Positions 46,010-52,549 of a stretch of DNA of 52,549 nt are shown piece after piece (position 1 is the stretch's first letter; every line of letters begins with the position of its first letter). Position numbers and translations under genes: made by a program. Under the pieces are notes generated by a model. The model was not told where the DNA came from, did no database searches, and saw only the letters and a program-made list of their open reading frames with translations. This DNA is from Acidobacteriaceae bacterium (GTDB lineage: Bacteria; Acidobacteriota; Terriglobia; Terriglobales; Acidobacteriaceae): NCBI GenBank assembly GCA_027365415.1, contig DAHXNK010000004.1, positions 1 to 52,549 of the forward strand. Reading direction: 5' to 3'.

Positions 46010-47953
46010 TTGAATCAGCAGCAAGTACAAACAGCACGGCTCCAGCGTTGGAGCCAAGACGGTAACGCGCGACTCACGTTGGAAGACGCGCAAGCGTGGC
46101 TGGAGGCGGTGGGATTCTGTCCTCTCGCGCCGCTTCTTCTGCCGGGCCATCCCCCCACACCCACGCTGCTGGAAGCCATTCTCGGCAAGCCGCTGCCTCA
46201 GCCCACATTTGCCGAGCGGGCCAGCATGCAATCTCTGCTGGCGCGGCTGGTACAGGCCAAGGTTGCGGTGCCGTTATTGCTTATTTCTCCACCCGGAGAG
46301 CAGCCGGATTTTGTGGCGACGCTGGAAGCGCTGCCGTTCCTCTATGCCATGCGCGGGGATCGCGATTGGAAGGCGCAGCCCACGCAGATCGGCCAGGGCA
46401 GAGTCTCGCATCTGGCGCTGCATTGCTGGCAGGAGATAGAGCGCAATGGCCCGCAGACGCTCAGCGTGTTGCAACGCGCACTGGGCAATGAGATCACCGA
46501 GGCCGCCGCACTGCGCGCCTTGTGCGAACTCTGGGGGCATCTGCGTGTGGTTCCGCAGTTGCAGGTAGACGATGCGGGCGAATCGGCTCCGCCGATTTGG
46601 GAGTTGTTGTCGCGGCGATATCCCAAGCAGGTCTCCATTGGCGCGGGGATGGGCCAGCCAGCGGCGCTGTCGGGCATCCTGTCGCTGTACCTGAGCGCCG
46701 TGCTGGCCGCCTCCGATGCGGAGATTGTTGCGTTTCTTTCTCCATTGGCCAGCCAATCCAAAACCCGCGAGATGGTGCATGGCCTGACGGCGACGCGGCA
46801 GTTGGGACGCATTCCCTATGAAGGCGGAATGTTGCTGCACTTGAAGGATGGTTTGCCAGCAGAGCTGCTGGTGGACTTGAGCGAGCCAACAATTTTTGCG
46901 AACGAAAATGATGCTGCAGCGCGTCCGGCGCGTGGCCCGATCCGCAAGTGGGAGCCGCGCTCTCGTCCAGAGAAGTCAGATCGACCCGCATATTCAAATC
47001 GACCAGAAAGATCGGCGCGGCCAGAAAATTTTGTGCGTCCAGAGCGCCCGGCACGTCGTCCAGAGCGTTCAGCGGTAGGCTCGTTTGCGGCGAAGAAATT
47101 TTCTTCGGCAAAACCATTTTCTCCTGCAAAGAAGTTTTCTTCTGCCAAGAAGTTTCCTGCGGCGAAGCCCTTTCCCTCGTCCGATGCACAGCAACGAGGC
47201 GCTCACGATAGGCCGCAGCGAAGCTACCCGAATGCGTCCTATCCCGACGCGAAGCGAAAAAGCTATTCCGATGCGCCACGTTTCACAGCGCGTTCGGCAG
47301 CGTCGGGAGAAAGGCCCGCCTTCCGGCCCACTCGTCCCGGCAGCCGCCCAGGATTTGGGGCCAAGACGTTTCCATCAAAATCCTTTCCGTCGAAATCTTT
47401 TCCATCGAAGGAAAAATCCTTTTCGCCCAAGGAGGGTACCCGCGAAGGTGGCGCTCCCAAGCGACCTTTTCAGGAGCGCCCCTTCCAAAAGCGTTCCTTT
47501 CCAAAACGCTTCGAGGCCAAGCCAGCATTTCGCAGGCCGGATGCCTCTGCGTCGGGAGAGCCAAGCAGTCGTGAGCCGAAAAGCGATGAATCCAGAAGTG
47601 GCGAACGGAGTGGTGGGAGTAAGCCGTGGAGCAAACTAGGCGGCGAGCGGAAATTTGATCGGCCCAGAAGCGATGCGCCTGCGCGCCTCAGAGCGGATTC
47701 CAAGTCGGCAGCTACCAGCGGCGGAAAAACCGAGTGGAAGAAGCCGCGCGTTGCGGAGCGAGACAAGGCTCCTGCAAAATTTAAGAAGTTTGACGCGGGC
47801 AAATCCCCCGCAAAGAAATTTTCGCGGGACAAAACGAGCAGTAAGAAATCGGCTCCTGCCCATGCGGACGAAGGGGCGGGCGCACAGCCCACTCCTCGCA
47901 AGGAGCCATTCTGGGCCAAACCGATGCACCCCAAACGGAAGAAACGTGACTGA
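46010..47953 (+). CDS. Unrecognised protein with a long basic low-complexity tail
   Basis: I do not recognise this 647-residue protein. Residues 1-300 are globular-looking, with a possible winged-helix segment (RNGPQTLSVLQRALGN followed by AALRALCELWGHLRVVPQ) and LSPLASQSKTREMVHGLTAT. Residues 305-647 are a disordered tail rich in Lys, Arg, Ser, Pro and Phe, with short repeats such as KKFSSAKPFSPAKKFSSAKK and SKSFPSKSFPSK, ending HPKRKKRD. Such tails usually bind nucleic acids. The start is TTG at 46010 with GAGGGT nearby. Its last 8 nt overlap cmk, and it follows mutL by 37 nt, so it is probably co-transcribed with both. A nucleic-acid role is inferred. Confidence 0.75.
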   Translation: MNQQQVQTARLQRWSQDGNARLTLEDAQAWLEAVGFCPLAPLLLPGHPPTPTLLEAILGKPLPQPTFAERASMQSLLARLVQAKVAVPLLLISPPGEQPDFVATLEALPFLYAMRGDRDWKAQPTQIGQGRVSHLALHCWQEIERNGPQTLSVLQRALGNEITEAAALRALCELWGHLRVVPQLQVDDAGESAPPIWELLSRRYPKQVSIGAGMGQPAALSGILSLYLSAVLAASDAEIVAFLSPLASQSKTREMVHGLTATRQLGRIPYEGGMLLHLKDGLPAELLVDLSEPTIFANENDAAARPARGPIRKWEPRSRPEKSDRPAYSNRPERSARPENFVRPERPARRPERSAVGSFAAKKFSSAKPFSPAKKFSSAKKFPAAKPFPSSDAQQRGAHDRPQRSYPNASYPDAKRKSYSDAPRFTARSAASGERPAFRPTRPGSRPGFGAKTFPSKSFPSKSFPSKEKSFSPKEGTREGGAPKRPFQERPFQKRSFPKRFEAKPAFRRPDASASGEPSSREPKSDESRSGERSGGSKPWSKLGGERKFDRPRSDAPARLRADSKSAATSGGKTEWKKPRVAERDKAPAKFKKFDAGKSPAKKFSRDKTSSKKSAPAHADEGAGAQPTPRKEPFWAKPMHPKRKKRD

Positions 47954-48692
47954 GATCGAATCCAATACGCCGCAATCCAACACCGCGCAACCCGGCGCGC
48001 CCACGCAGAGGCGGCTTCCGGTGGTCGCCATCGACGGCCCTGCCGGAGCGGGCAAGAGTACGCTGGCGGCGCATCTGGCGCGGCGTTTCGGGTTGCTGAA
48101 TCTGGAGAGCGGAGCGATGTATCGCGCGCTGGCGCTCAAGGCCATCGAATCCGACATTGGCTTTGAGGATGAGGCTGCGCTCTCTGACCTGTTTGCCACC
48201 ACCACCATCGAGTTGCAGCCGCAATCGGAGGGCAATCGCGTCCTGCTCGACGGGCACGATGTTACCCGGCGCGTGCGCGACCGCGATGTTGCCGAGGGAG
48301 CCTCGCTGGTGAGCGTGCATCCGCAGGTGCGGCAGTGGATGGTGGCGCAGCAGCGCGCGCTGGGCGCGAACGGCGGCGTGGTGATGGAGGGCCGCGACAT
48401 TGGCACCAAGGTCTTCCCTGACGCCGAAGTGAAGATTTTTCTGGATGCGGCCCCGGAGGTGCGCGGGCAGCGGCGCTTTCTGCAAGGTGGCCCCGTGCCG
48501 CCGACAGTGACGGAGGAATCGGTCATTGTGGCGTTGCGCGAGCGCGATGCGCGGGATCGCAGCCGCGCGACCTCGCCGCTGGAGCCAGCGCCGGATGCGA
48601 TTCTGCTGGATTCCACCGGGATGACGTTTGAGGAAGTCGCGGCGCGATCTGAGGAGATTGTGCGCCAAAGGCTCGCGCTGGCGGGTTTGTAG
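47946..48692 (+). CDS. cmk: Cytidylate kinase
   Basis: Phosphorylates CMP and dCMP. The 248 residues show VVAIDGPAGAGKSTLAAHLA (P-loop), FGLLNLESGAMYRALALKAI, VLLDGHDVTRRVRDRDVAEGASLVS, GVVMEGRDIGTKVFPDAEVKIFLDA, and RERDARDRSRATSPLEPAPDAILLDSTGM. The start is GTG at 47946, overlapping the previous gene by 8 nt with GGAAG just upstream; a longer in-frame extension lies wholly inside the previous gene and is rejected. A decayed internal-deletion copy of this gene lies at 28077-28165. Confidence 0.96.
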   Translation: MTEIESNTPQSNTAQPGAPTQRRLPVVAIDGPAGAGKSTLAAHLARRFGLLNLESGAMYRALALKAIESDIGFEDEAALSDLFATTTIELQPQSEGNRVLLDGHDVTRRVRDRDVAEGASLVSVHPQVRQWMVAQQRALGANGGVVMEGRDIGTKVFPDAEVKIFLDAAPEVRGQRRFLQGGPVPPTVTEESVIVALRERDARDRSRATSPLEPAPDAILLDSTGMTFEEVAARSEEIVRQRLALAGL

Positions 48693-48715
48693 ATTCGGAA
48701 GAATCTGAAATTCCC

Positions 48716-48744
48716 AGGTCTCAAAAGCGAGACCTAGGGCACCC
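48716..48744 (+). repeat. Hairpin repeat, left flank of the nuclease gene
   Basis: AGGTCTC and GAGACCT form a 7-bp stem with a 6-nt loop, followed by AGGGCACCC. The same unit occurs in reverse orientation at 49884-49914, so the two bracket the RuvB-like/Mrr gene as inverted repeats of about 30 bp. A degenerate copy lies at 5134. Confidence 0.8.
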
Positions 48745-48747
48745 GGC

Positions 48748-48756
48748 TGGTATCAT
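48748..48756 (+). promoter_or_regulatory. Extended -10 promoter of the nuclease gene
   Basis: TGGTATCAT is an extended -10 (TGN plus TATCAT) 14 nt before the ATG at 48771, predicting a leader of only a few nucleotides. The -35 position falls within the left hairpin repeat. Inferred from sequence. Confidence 0.45.
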
Positions 48757-48770
48757 CTCCGTGGAGTCCT

Positions 48771-49877
48771 ATGCGATTTGAAGACATCATCGGGCAGGGA
48801 GAGGTAATTGCGCGGCTCAAGGGATATGGGGAGTTCTTTGCGTCGAAGGGTAGTACTCCCGGACACATCTTGCTTGTTGGCGACGACGGAATGGGGAAAT
48901 CCTCCATCGCAAACGTTTTCGCGAACGAAATGGGAGTTGGCTTTCAAGAAGCGGATGCAAGCAAACTCGAAATTATTGGAGATGTATCAGCCCTCCTCAC
49001 CAATCTCAAACTAAATCAGATTTTATTTCTTAAGAATATCCATCTCTCCCGGAAGACGCTTGCCAACAAGCTGGGACAGCCCTTGACTGATTTCAAATGC
49101 GAAATCCATATCGGACAGGGACCGGCACAACGTCTGCACATCATGGATATTCATCCGTTCACGTTAATCGCGACCTGCCCGAAAAAATCGGATTGCCCAC
49201 CGGAATTGCTGGGCGAGTTTTCCTTAATTTTAAGTTTGCAGCCTTACTCCAAAATCGAACTTCAAGCCATTGCAGACAGCATCGCCAAGAAACTCGAAGT
49301 CACACTTGAACTGGATGCTGCCGAGTTGCTGGCTAGAAATTGTGACGGTCGGCCCAGTGATCTCCAATCAACATTGCGTCGGGTTCTGCGCGCCCACAAC
49401 AAGAAGACGATCACCGCAGAGGACGTACAGCAGACGTTCCAAGCATTTGGCATCCATGTTCGTACCGATGAACCATTGAACTTGGTCGATGGCCTGAAAG
49501 ATTTATCTGGGGTAGATTTTGAAAAGCTAATTGTCAGCTTGCTTGCTCGCATGGAGTTTCAGGCTGAAATGACCCAAACAAGTGGGGACGGCGGGATCGA
49601 CATTATCGCCACGCTCAACAAACCAATCTTCGGGGGGCGGTATCTTTTTCAATGCAAACGATACAGCGCTGGAAACTTAGTTGGCGCACCCACGCTTCGG
49701 GATTTCTATGGAGCGGTCACGGCAGATCGAGCAATCAAGGGCATCTTCATCACCACTTCTGACTACACACCTCAGGCGCGGGAGTTCGGCGAAAAATCTG
49801 GATTAGAGCTAATCAACTTGCAGCAGCTACAAAAGTTATTTTTCGAGTATGGGCTGCTTACTATTGGGCAGGCGTAG
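48771..49877 (+). CDS. RuvB-like AAA domain fused to an Mrr-type nuclease
   Basis: The 368 residues combine two families. Residues 1-235 follow RuvB from FEDIIGQGEVIARLKGY through Walker A GDDGMGKSS (37-45), GDVSALLTNL and the small domain. Walker B, normally FIDEIH, is FLKNIH (86-91). The arginine-finger segment, normally LRDRFG, is LLGEFS (146-151). The sensor-2 Arg is also lost. Nucleotide may therefore bind without efficient hydrolysis. Residues 244-355 are an Mrr-like PD-(D/E)xK domain: LSGVDFEKLIVSLLARMEF, GDGGIDIIA (Asp277), YLFQCKRYS (Gln294, Lys296). The RuvB winged helix is replaced by the nuclease. ATG has GGAG 4 nt upstream. The gene is AT-richer than its neighbours. Domain calls are firm by motif; the role is inferred. 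Confidence 0.88.
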   Translation: MRFEDIIGQGEVIARLKGYGEFFASKGSTPGHILLVGDDGMGKSSIANVFANEMGVGFQEADASKLEIIGDVSALLTNLKLNQILFLKNIHLSRKTLANKLGQPLTDFKCEIHIGQGPAQRLHIMDIHPFTLIATCPKKSDCPPELLGEFSLILSLQPYSKIELQAIADSIAKKLEVTLELDAAELLARNCDGRPSDLQSTLRRVLRAHNKKTITAEDVQQTFQAFGIHVRTDEPLNLVDGLKDLSGVDFEKLIVSLLARMEFQAEMTQTSGDGGIDIIATLNKPIFGGRYLFQCKRYSAGNLVGAPTLRDFYGAVTADRAIKGIFITTSDYTPQAREFGEKSGLELINLQQLQKLFFEYGLLTIGQA

Positions 49878-49883
49878 GTGCAT

Positions 49884-49914
49884 GGGTGCCTCAGGTCTCG
49901 ATTTTCGGAGACCT
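49884..49914 (-). repeat. Hairpin repeat, right flank of the nuclease gene
   Basis: GGGTGCCTC precedes AGGTCTC, a loop, and GAGACCT. Read on the minus strand this matches the left copy at 48716-48744 except for two inserted loop bases and about three substitutions. It starts 6 nt after the nuclease gene stop and may also terminate its transcript. Confidence 0.8.
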
Positions 49915-50127
49915 GGGAGGTGTGCTCTCCAAGAGAAGAATCCAGACTCGTTCGGTTCGCTTACGGCGCAGTCAGGGCAGGCTTTCCCTTCGCTGCGCGG
50001 AGTGGATTCTGAGTCCTTCGACTTCGCTCAAGGTAAACTTCGCGCAGGGTTCAGATGGACGCTTCTTTCCCCGGCATTCGACGCGCTACCCTTCTTCTCG
50101 CTATCCTCATTGCAAGTGAGCAGCCCC
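49915..50127. other. Spacer upstream of nfo
   Basis: No gene is supported in this stretch. It contains a short REP-like motif (GTCCTTCGACTTCGCTCAAG near 50013-50032). No clear promoter for nfo could be assigned. Confidence 0.4.
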
Positions 50128-51007
50128 ATGAAAACTTCGCCCCACCCATCCCCCCGCGCGCGGCGCATTGGAATCCATCTCTCCACCACTGGCGGTGTAG
50201 CCAAAGCCGTGGAGCATGCGCCGGAGATTGGCGCCAACACGCTCCAGAGTTTTTTCCGCTAGCCCGCGCATGTGGCGCGCCAGCAAAGTTTCCGCCGCGC
50301 AGGCCGAGCAGACCCGCGCGGCCCGCGCCAAGCTCGACGTTGGCCCGCTGGTTATCCACACCAGCTATCTGGTCAATGTCTGTAGCCAGACGGAGGAAGT
50401 TCGCCAAAAATCCATTATCGCGTTTCGTGGCGAGATCGAACGCGCGCTGGCCCTGGGCGCGGAGTATTTGGTGCTCCATCCCGGTTCCTATCGCGGCATG
50501 ACGCGGCAGCAGGGTCTCGCGCTGGCGGCGGAATCGATTGCCCAGGCCATCGACGGCCTGCCTTGGCAGGACACGACATTTCATATTTTGATTGAGAACA
50601 CGGCGGGCGCGGAATTCTCGCTTGGCGGATCTTTCGATCAGGTGGCGGAGTTAATTGAGCGCCTGCGTCCCCACGCTCCCGTTGGAGCCTGCCTTGACAC
50701 CTGCCACACCCACGTTGCGGGCTACGACTTGGTCAGCGAGACGGGATATCAGGAGACGATGCGGCAGATTGCGCAAACCCTTGGAGCGGAGACTGTTCGC
50801 GTCTGGCATTGCAACGATGCCAAGGCTGCGCGGGGGTCGAAGCTCGACCGACATGAACACATCGGCCAGGGAACCATCGGAATCGAACCCTTCCGCCGAC
50901 TGTTGAACAACCCAGAATTTATCCACGCTGCCTTCATTGCCGAAACGCCCGTTGATGCTCCTAGCGACGAGGAACGCAACGTGCACGCACTGCTGGCGCT
51001 GCTGTAA
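50128..51007 (+). pseudogene. nfo: Endonuclease IV gene with a frameshift in a T6 run
   Basis: Endonuclease IV is a Zn-dependent AP endonuclease. The N-terminal piece RRIGIHLSTTGGVAKAVEHA reads from ATG 50128 and stops at TAG 50260-50262. Removing one T from the run at 50250-50255 restores FSASPRMWRASKVSAAQAE and an intact continuation to 51007. That continuation has HTSYLVNVCSQ, EYLVLHPGSYRG, LIENTAGAEFSLGG, VGACLDTCHTHVAGYD, RVWHCNDAKAARGSKLDRHEHIGQGTIG and all expected metal ligands. Downstream codons show no other damage. It is therefore a very recent frameshift, a homopolymer sequencing error, or a site of transcriptional slippage. Confidence 0.85.
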
Positions 51008-51010
51008 AAA

Positions 51011-52549
51011 CTACTGCACGGTCAGGCTAAGAGGAAGAACCTGGGCCAGATTGCCCGTGCCTGTAACCACTACCTGCATGGGGGTGGTTCCCGGCGGGGT
51101 TGATAAAGCCGACTGCGGGGCTGCACTACTGCCGCCGCCACAGGCCGTCATCATCCCCACGCCGCCCAATAGTAACAACAGCAGCAATAGATGCTGCGCG
51201 CGCAAAGACAGCTTGCGCTTGCCGCCCGCGATGGTTGCCAGCACCCAGCCCGGCATCCAGAAGACCGTTGCCAGCATGGGCAGATTCCCTGGCAGGCTGC
51301 CTGGTTGTTGGTCTGGCACAAAAGGCCGCCAGGAATTCAGCGCCACCGTGTTGGTATGAATAGTCAACGTAACCGTCTGCGCGCCACTCGAAGCGCTGAT
51401 GGTCAGCGGCACGGGAGAGAAACTGCATGTCGTATTCACGGGCAGGTTCGTGCAGGAGAATTGCAGCGTGCCGGTATATCCACCCACCGACGTGACAGTC
51501 AATGCATCCGTGACTGTGGCACCCGGAGCAACGCTCAGCGTCGAGGTTGCGGGTGTCACCGTGACCGAGGCGCTCGTGGCTGCTGTCACCTGAATCACCA
51601 CTGCGGGGGAAGATGTACTCGCCGCGTCGGTGCCAGAAGCGACAAAGCTGGCCGTCACGCTGTTACTGCCAACGGTCAGATTCGTTGTATTCAGCGTAGC
51701 CACGCCGCCGGTACCCAACGAGGCTGCGCCCAGCGAAGTCGTGCCGCTGGAGAAGGTTACGGTACCGCTGGTCACAGGCGTGGTTCCTGCCATCACCGTT
51801 GCGGTTAGCGTTACGCTGCTGCCTTCCGTCGCGGTACTGGTCGAGGATTTCAGCGTCGTTGTGGTCGCGGCGGGTGTTACCGTCGCCGCTGTCACGGTAA
51901 TTCCCACTGCGGGGGAGGAGGTACTGGCTGCATCATTCGTGGAGGCAACAAAGCTGGCCGTTACACTGTCGGAGCCAACAGGCAGCAGCGTGGTGTTCAG
52001 GGTTGCTACGCCGCTGGTATTCAGTGCCGCTGCGCCGATGGAGGTTGTCCCGCTGAAGAAATTTACCGTGCCACTACCCGCCGGGGTGCTGCCTGCCATT
52101 ACGGTTGCCGTAAGCTTCACGTTCTGTCCATAGACGACATTGCTGGCCGAACTGGTCAGCGTCGTCGTAGTCGCGTCTGGGTTGACGGTCAGCGTAAAGC
52201 CCTGGGAGGGTGTCGCGACGGTATAATCCGCGTCGCCAGCGTAGCTCACCATCACGCTGTGCTGGCCGGAAGAGAGCGTGCCTGGCAGTGTGAACTGGGC
52301 CGTGCCACTCGATGTCAATGCGACGGTCTGCGGATTTGCGCCGTCCACCGTGTAGCTGATGTTGCCCGCTGGCGTGCCATTGCCTCCGGTCAGCGTTGCC
52401 GTCACCGTTACTGCCGTGCCGTAGGCCACGGAGGTTCCCGGCGACTCGCTCAGCGCGATGGTTGCTGCAAAGCCAACGCCCTTGCCACTCAGTCCAATCT
52501 GCTGCATGACGTAGTTCGGCGCGGGCGCATTCAGATTGTCGTCTGTGAT
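51011..52549 (-). CDS. Bacterial Ig-like repeat surface protein (N-terminus outside window)
   Basis: The frame is open to the right edge; the C-terminal 512 residues are visible, with no start in the window that need be real. It contains at least three Ig-like (Big_3-type) domains rich in Thr, Ser, Val and Ala (for example TVTATLTGGNGTPAGNISYT, KLTATVMAGSTPAGSGTVNF, TLTATVMAGTTPVTSGTVTF). A further beta-rich domain follows, then two hydrophobic stretches (MLATVFWMPGWVLATI, LLLLLLLLGGVGMMTACGGG) near the C-terminus. Domains two and three are similar in DNA as well as protein. It is probably an exported adhesin-like or NHL-associated protein. The stop lies 4 nt from the convergent nfo stop. Confidence 0.85.
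   Translation of the reverse strand: MTDDNLNAPAPNYVMQQIGLSGKGVGFAATIALSESPGTSVAYGTAVTVTATLTGGNGTPAGNISYTVDGANPQTVALTSSGTAQFTLPGTLSSGQHSVMVSYAGDADYTVATPSQGFTLTVNPDATTTTLTSSASNVVYGQNVKLTATVMAGSTPAGSGTVNFFSGTTSIGAAALNTSGVATLNTTLLPVGSDSVTASFVASTNDAASTSSPAVGITVTAATVTPAATTTTLKSSTSTATEGSSVTLTATVMAGTTPVTSGTVTFSSGTTSLGAASLGTGGVATLNTTNLTVGSNSVTASFVASGTDAASTSSPAVVIQVTAATSASVTVTPATSTLSVAPGATVTDALTVTSVGGYTGTLQFSCTNLPVNTTCSFSPVPLTISASSGAQTVTLTIHTNTVALNSWRPFVPDQQPGSLPGNLPMLATVFWMPGWVLATIAGGKRKLSLRAQHLLLLLLLLGGVGMMTACGGGSSAAPQSALSTPPGTTPMQVVVTGTGNLAQVLPLSLTVQ

Noticed and set aside
47636-48724. 362-codon minus-strand frame opposite cmk and the basic-tail gene
   Set aside because: Arises from GC-rich codon bias; cmk on the other strand has all family motifs.

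Overview
The window looks like a chromosomal segment of an Acidobacteriota (Terriglobia/Acidobacteriaceae-like) bacterium. This is inferred from the moderately high G+C content, the mix of housekeeping genes, the large Ig-repeat surface protein, the intergenic REP-like hairpin families and the frequent GTG/TTG starts. No rRNA or tRNA gene and no CRISPR array was seen. Nearly all of the window is a conserved core chromosome with a replication/segregation flavour. A few accessory inserts sit inside it.

Layout. 1-5 kb: yidC, yidD, rnpA and rpmH on the minus strand, facing away from dnaA (plus) across a 455-nt region with DnaA-box-like sites. 5-9 kb: ahcY, folK and an AT-richer solitary DNA methyltransferase fused to an Mrr-type nuclease domain. 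9-16 kb: lpxC, an M20 peptidase, purEK, an acyltransferase, rlmH and a membrane TPR protein. 16-24 kb: pyrG with a structured leader, an MbfA-type ferritin/iron transporter, a radical SAM gene coupled to hemY, and a nitronate-monooxygenase-like enzyme. 24-29 kb: a lipoate cluster (lpdA, lipB, E2 acyltransferase), then a region with a decayed cmk fragment and REP-like repeats. 29-37 kb: parB, parA, two parS sites, rsmG, a C26 amidase, plsC and folC, then a 558-nt AT-rich divergent region and dnaN. 37-48.7 kb: mutS2, a pabB-pabC fusion, yihY, pyk, mutL, an unrecognised protein with a long basic tail, and cmk. 48.7-52.5 kb: a RuvB-like/Mrr nuclease fusion bracketed by inverted repeats, a frameshifted nfo, and the C-terminal part of an Ig-repeat protein running off the right edge.

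How the genes work together. DnaA, DnaN, ParA/ParB/parS, RsmG, YidC/YidD/RnpA/L34 form a typical origin-proximal set, but dnaA and dnaN lie 32 kb apart, so either intergenic region could hold oriC. MutL (with endonuclease motif), MutS2 and the broken endonuclease IV are repair genes. FolK, FolC and PabBC belong to folate synthesis. LpdA, LipB and E2 belong to 2-oxoacid dehydrogenase function. HemY and the radical SAM protein are likely heme-related.

The most unusual content is the pair of Mrr-nuclease fusions. One is attached to a beta-class DNA methyltransferase. The other is attached to a RuvB-like AAA domain that keeps its Walker A lysine but has lost the Walker B acids and the arginine finger. 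The second gene has its own extended -10 promoter and is bracketed by a hairpin repeat in opposite orientations. It is the best candidate here for an undescribed nucleic-acid-sensing or defence protein.
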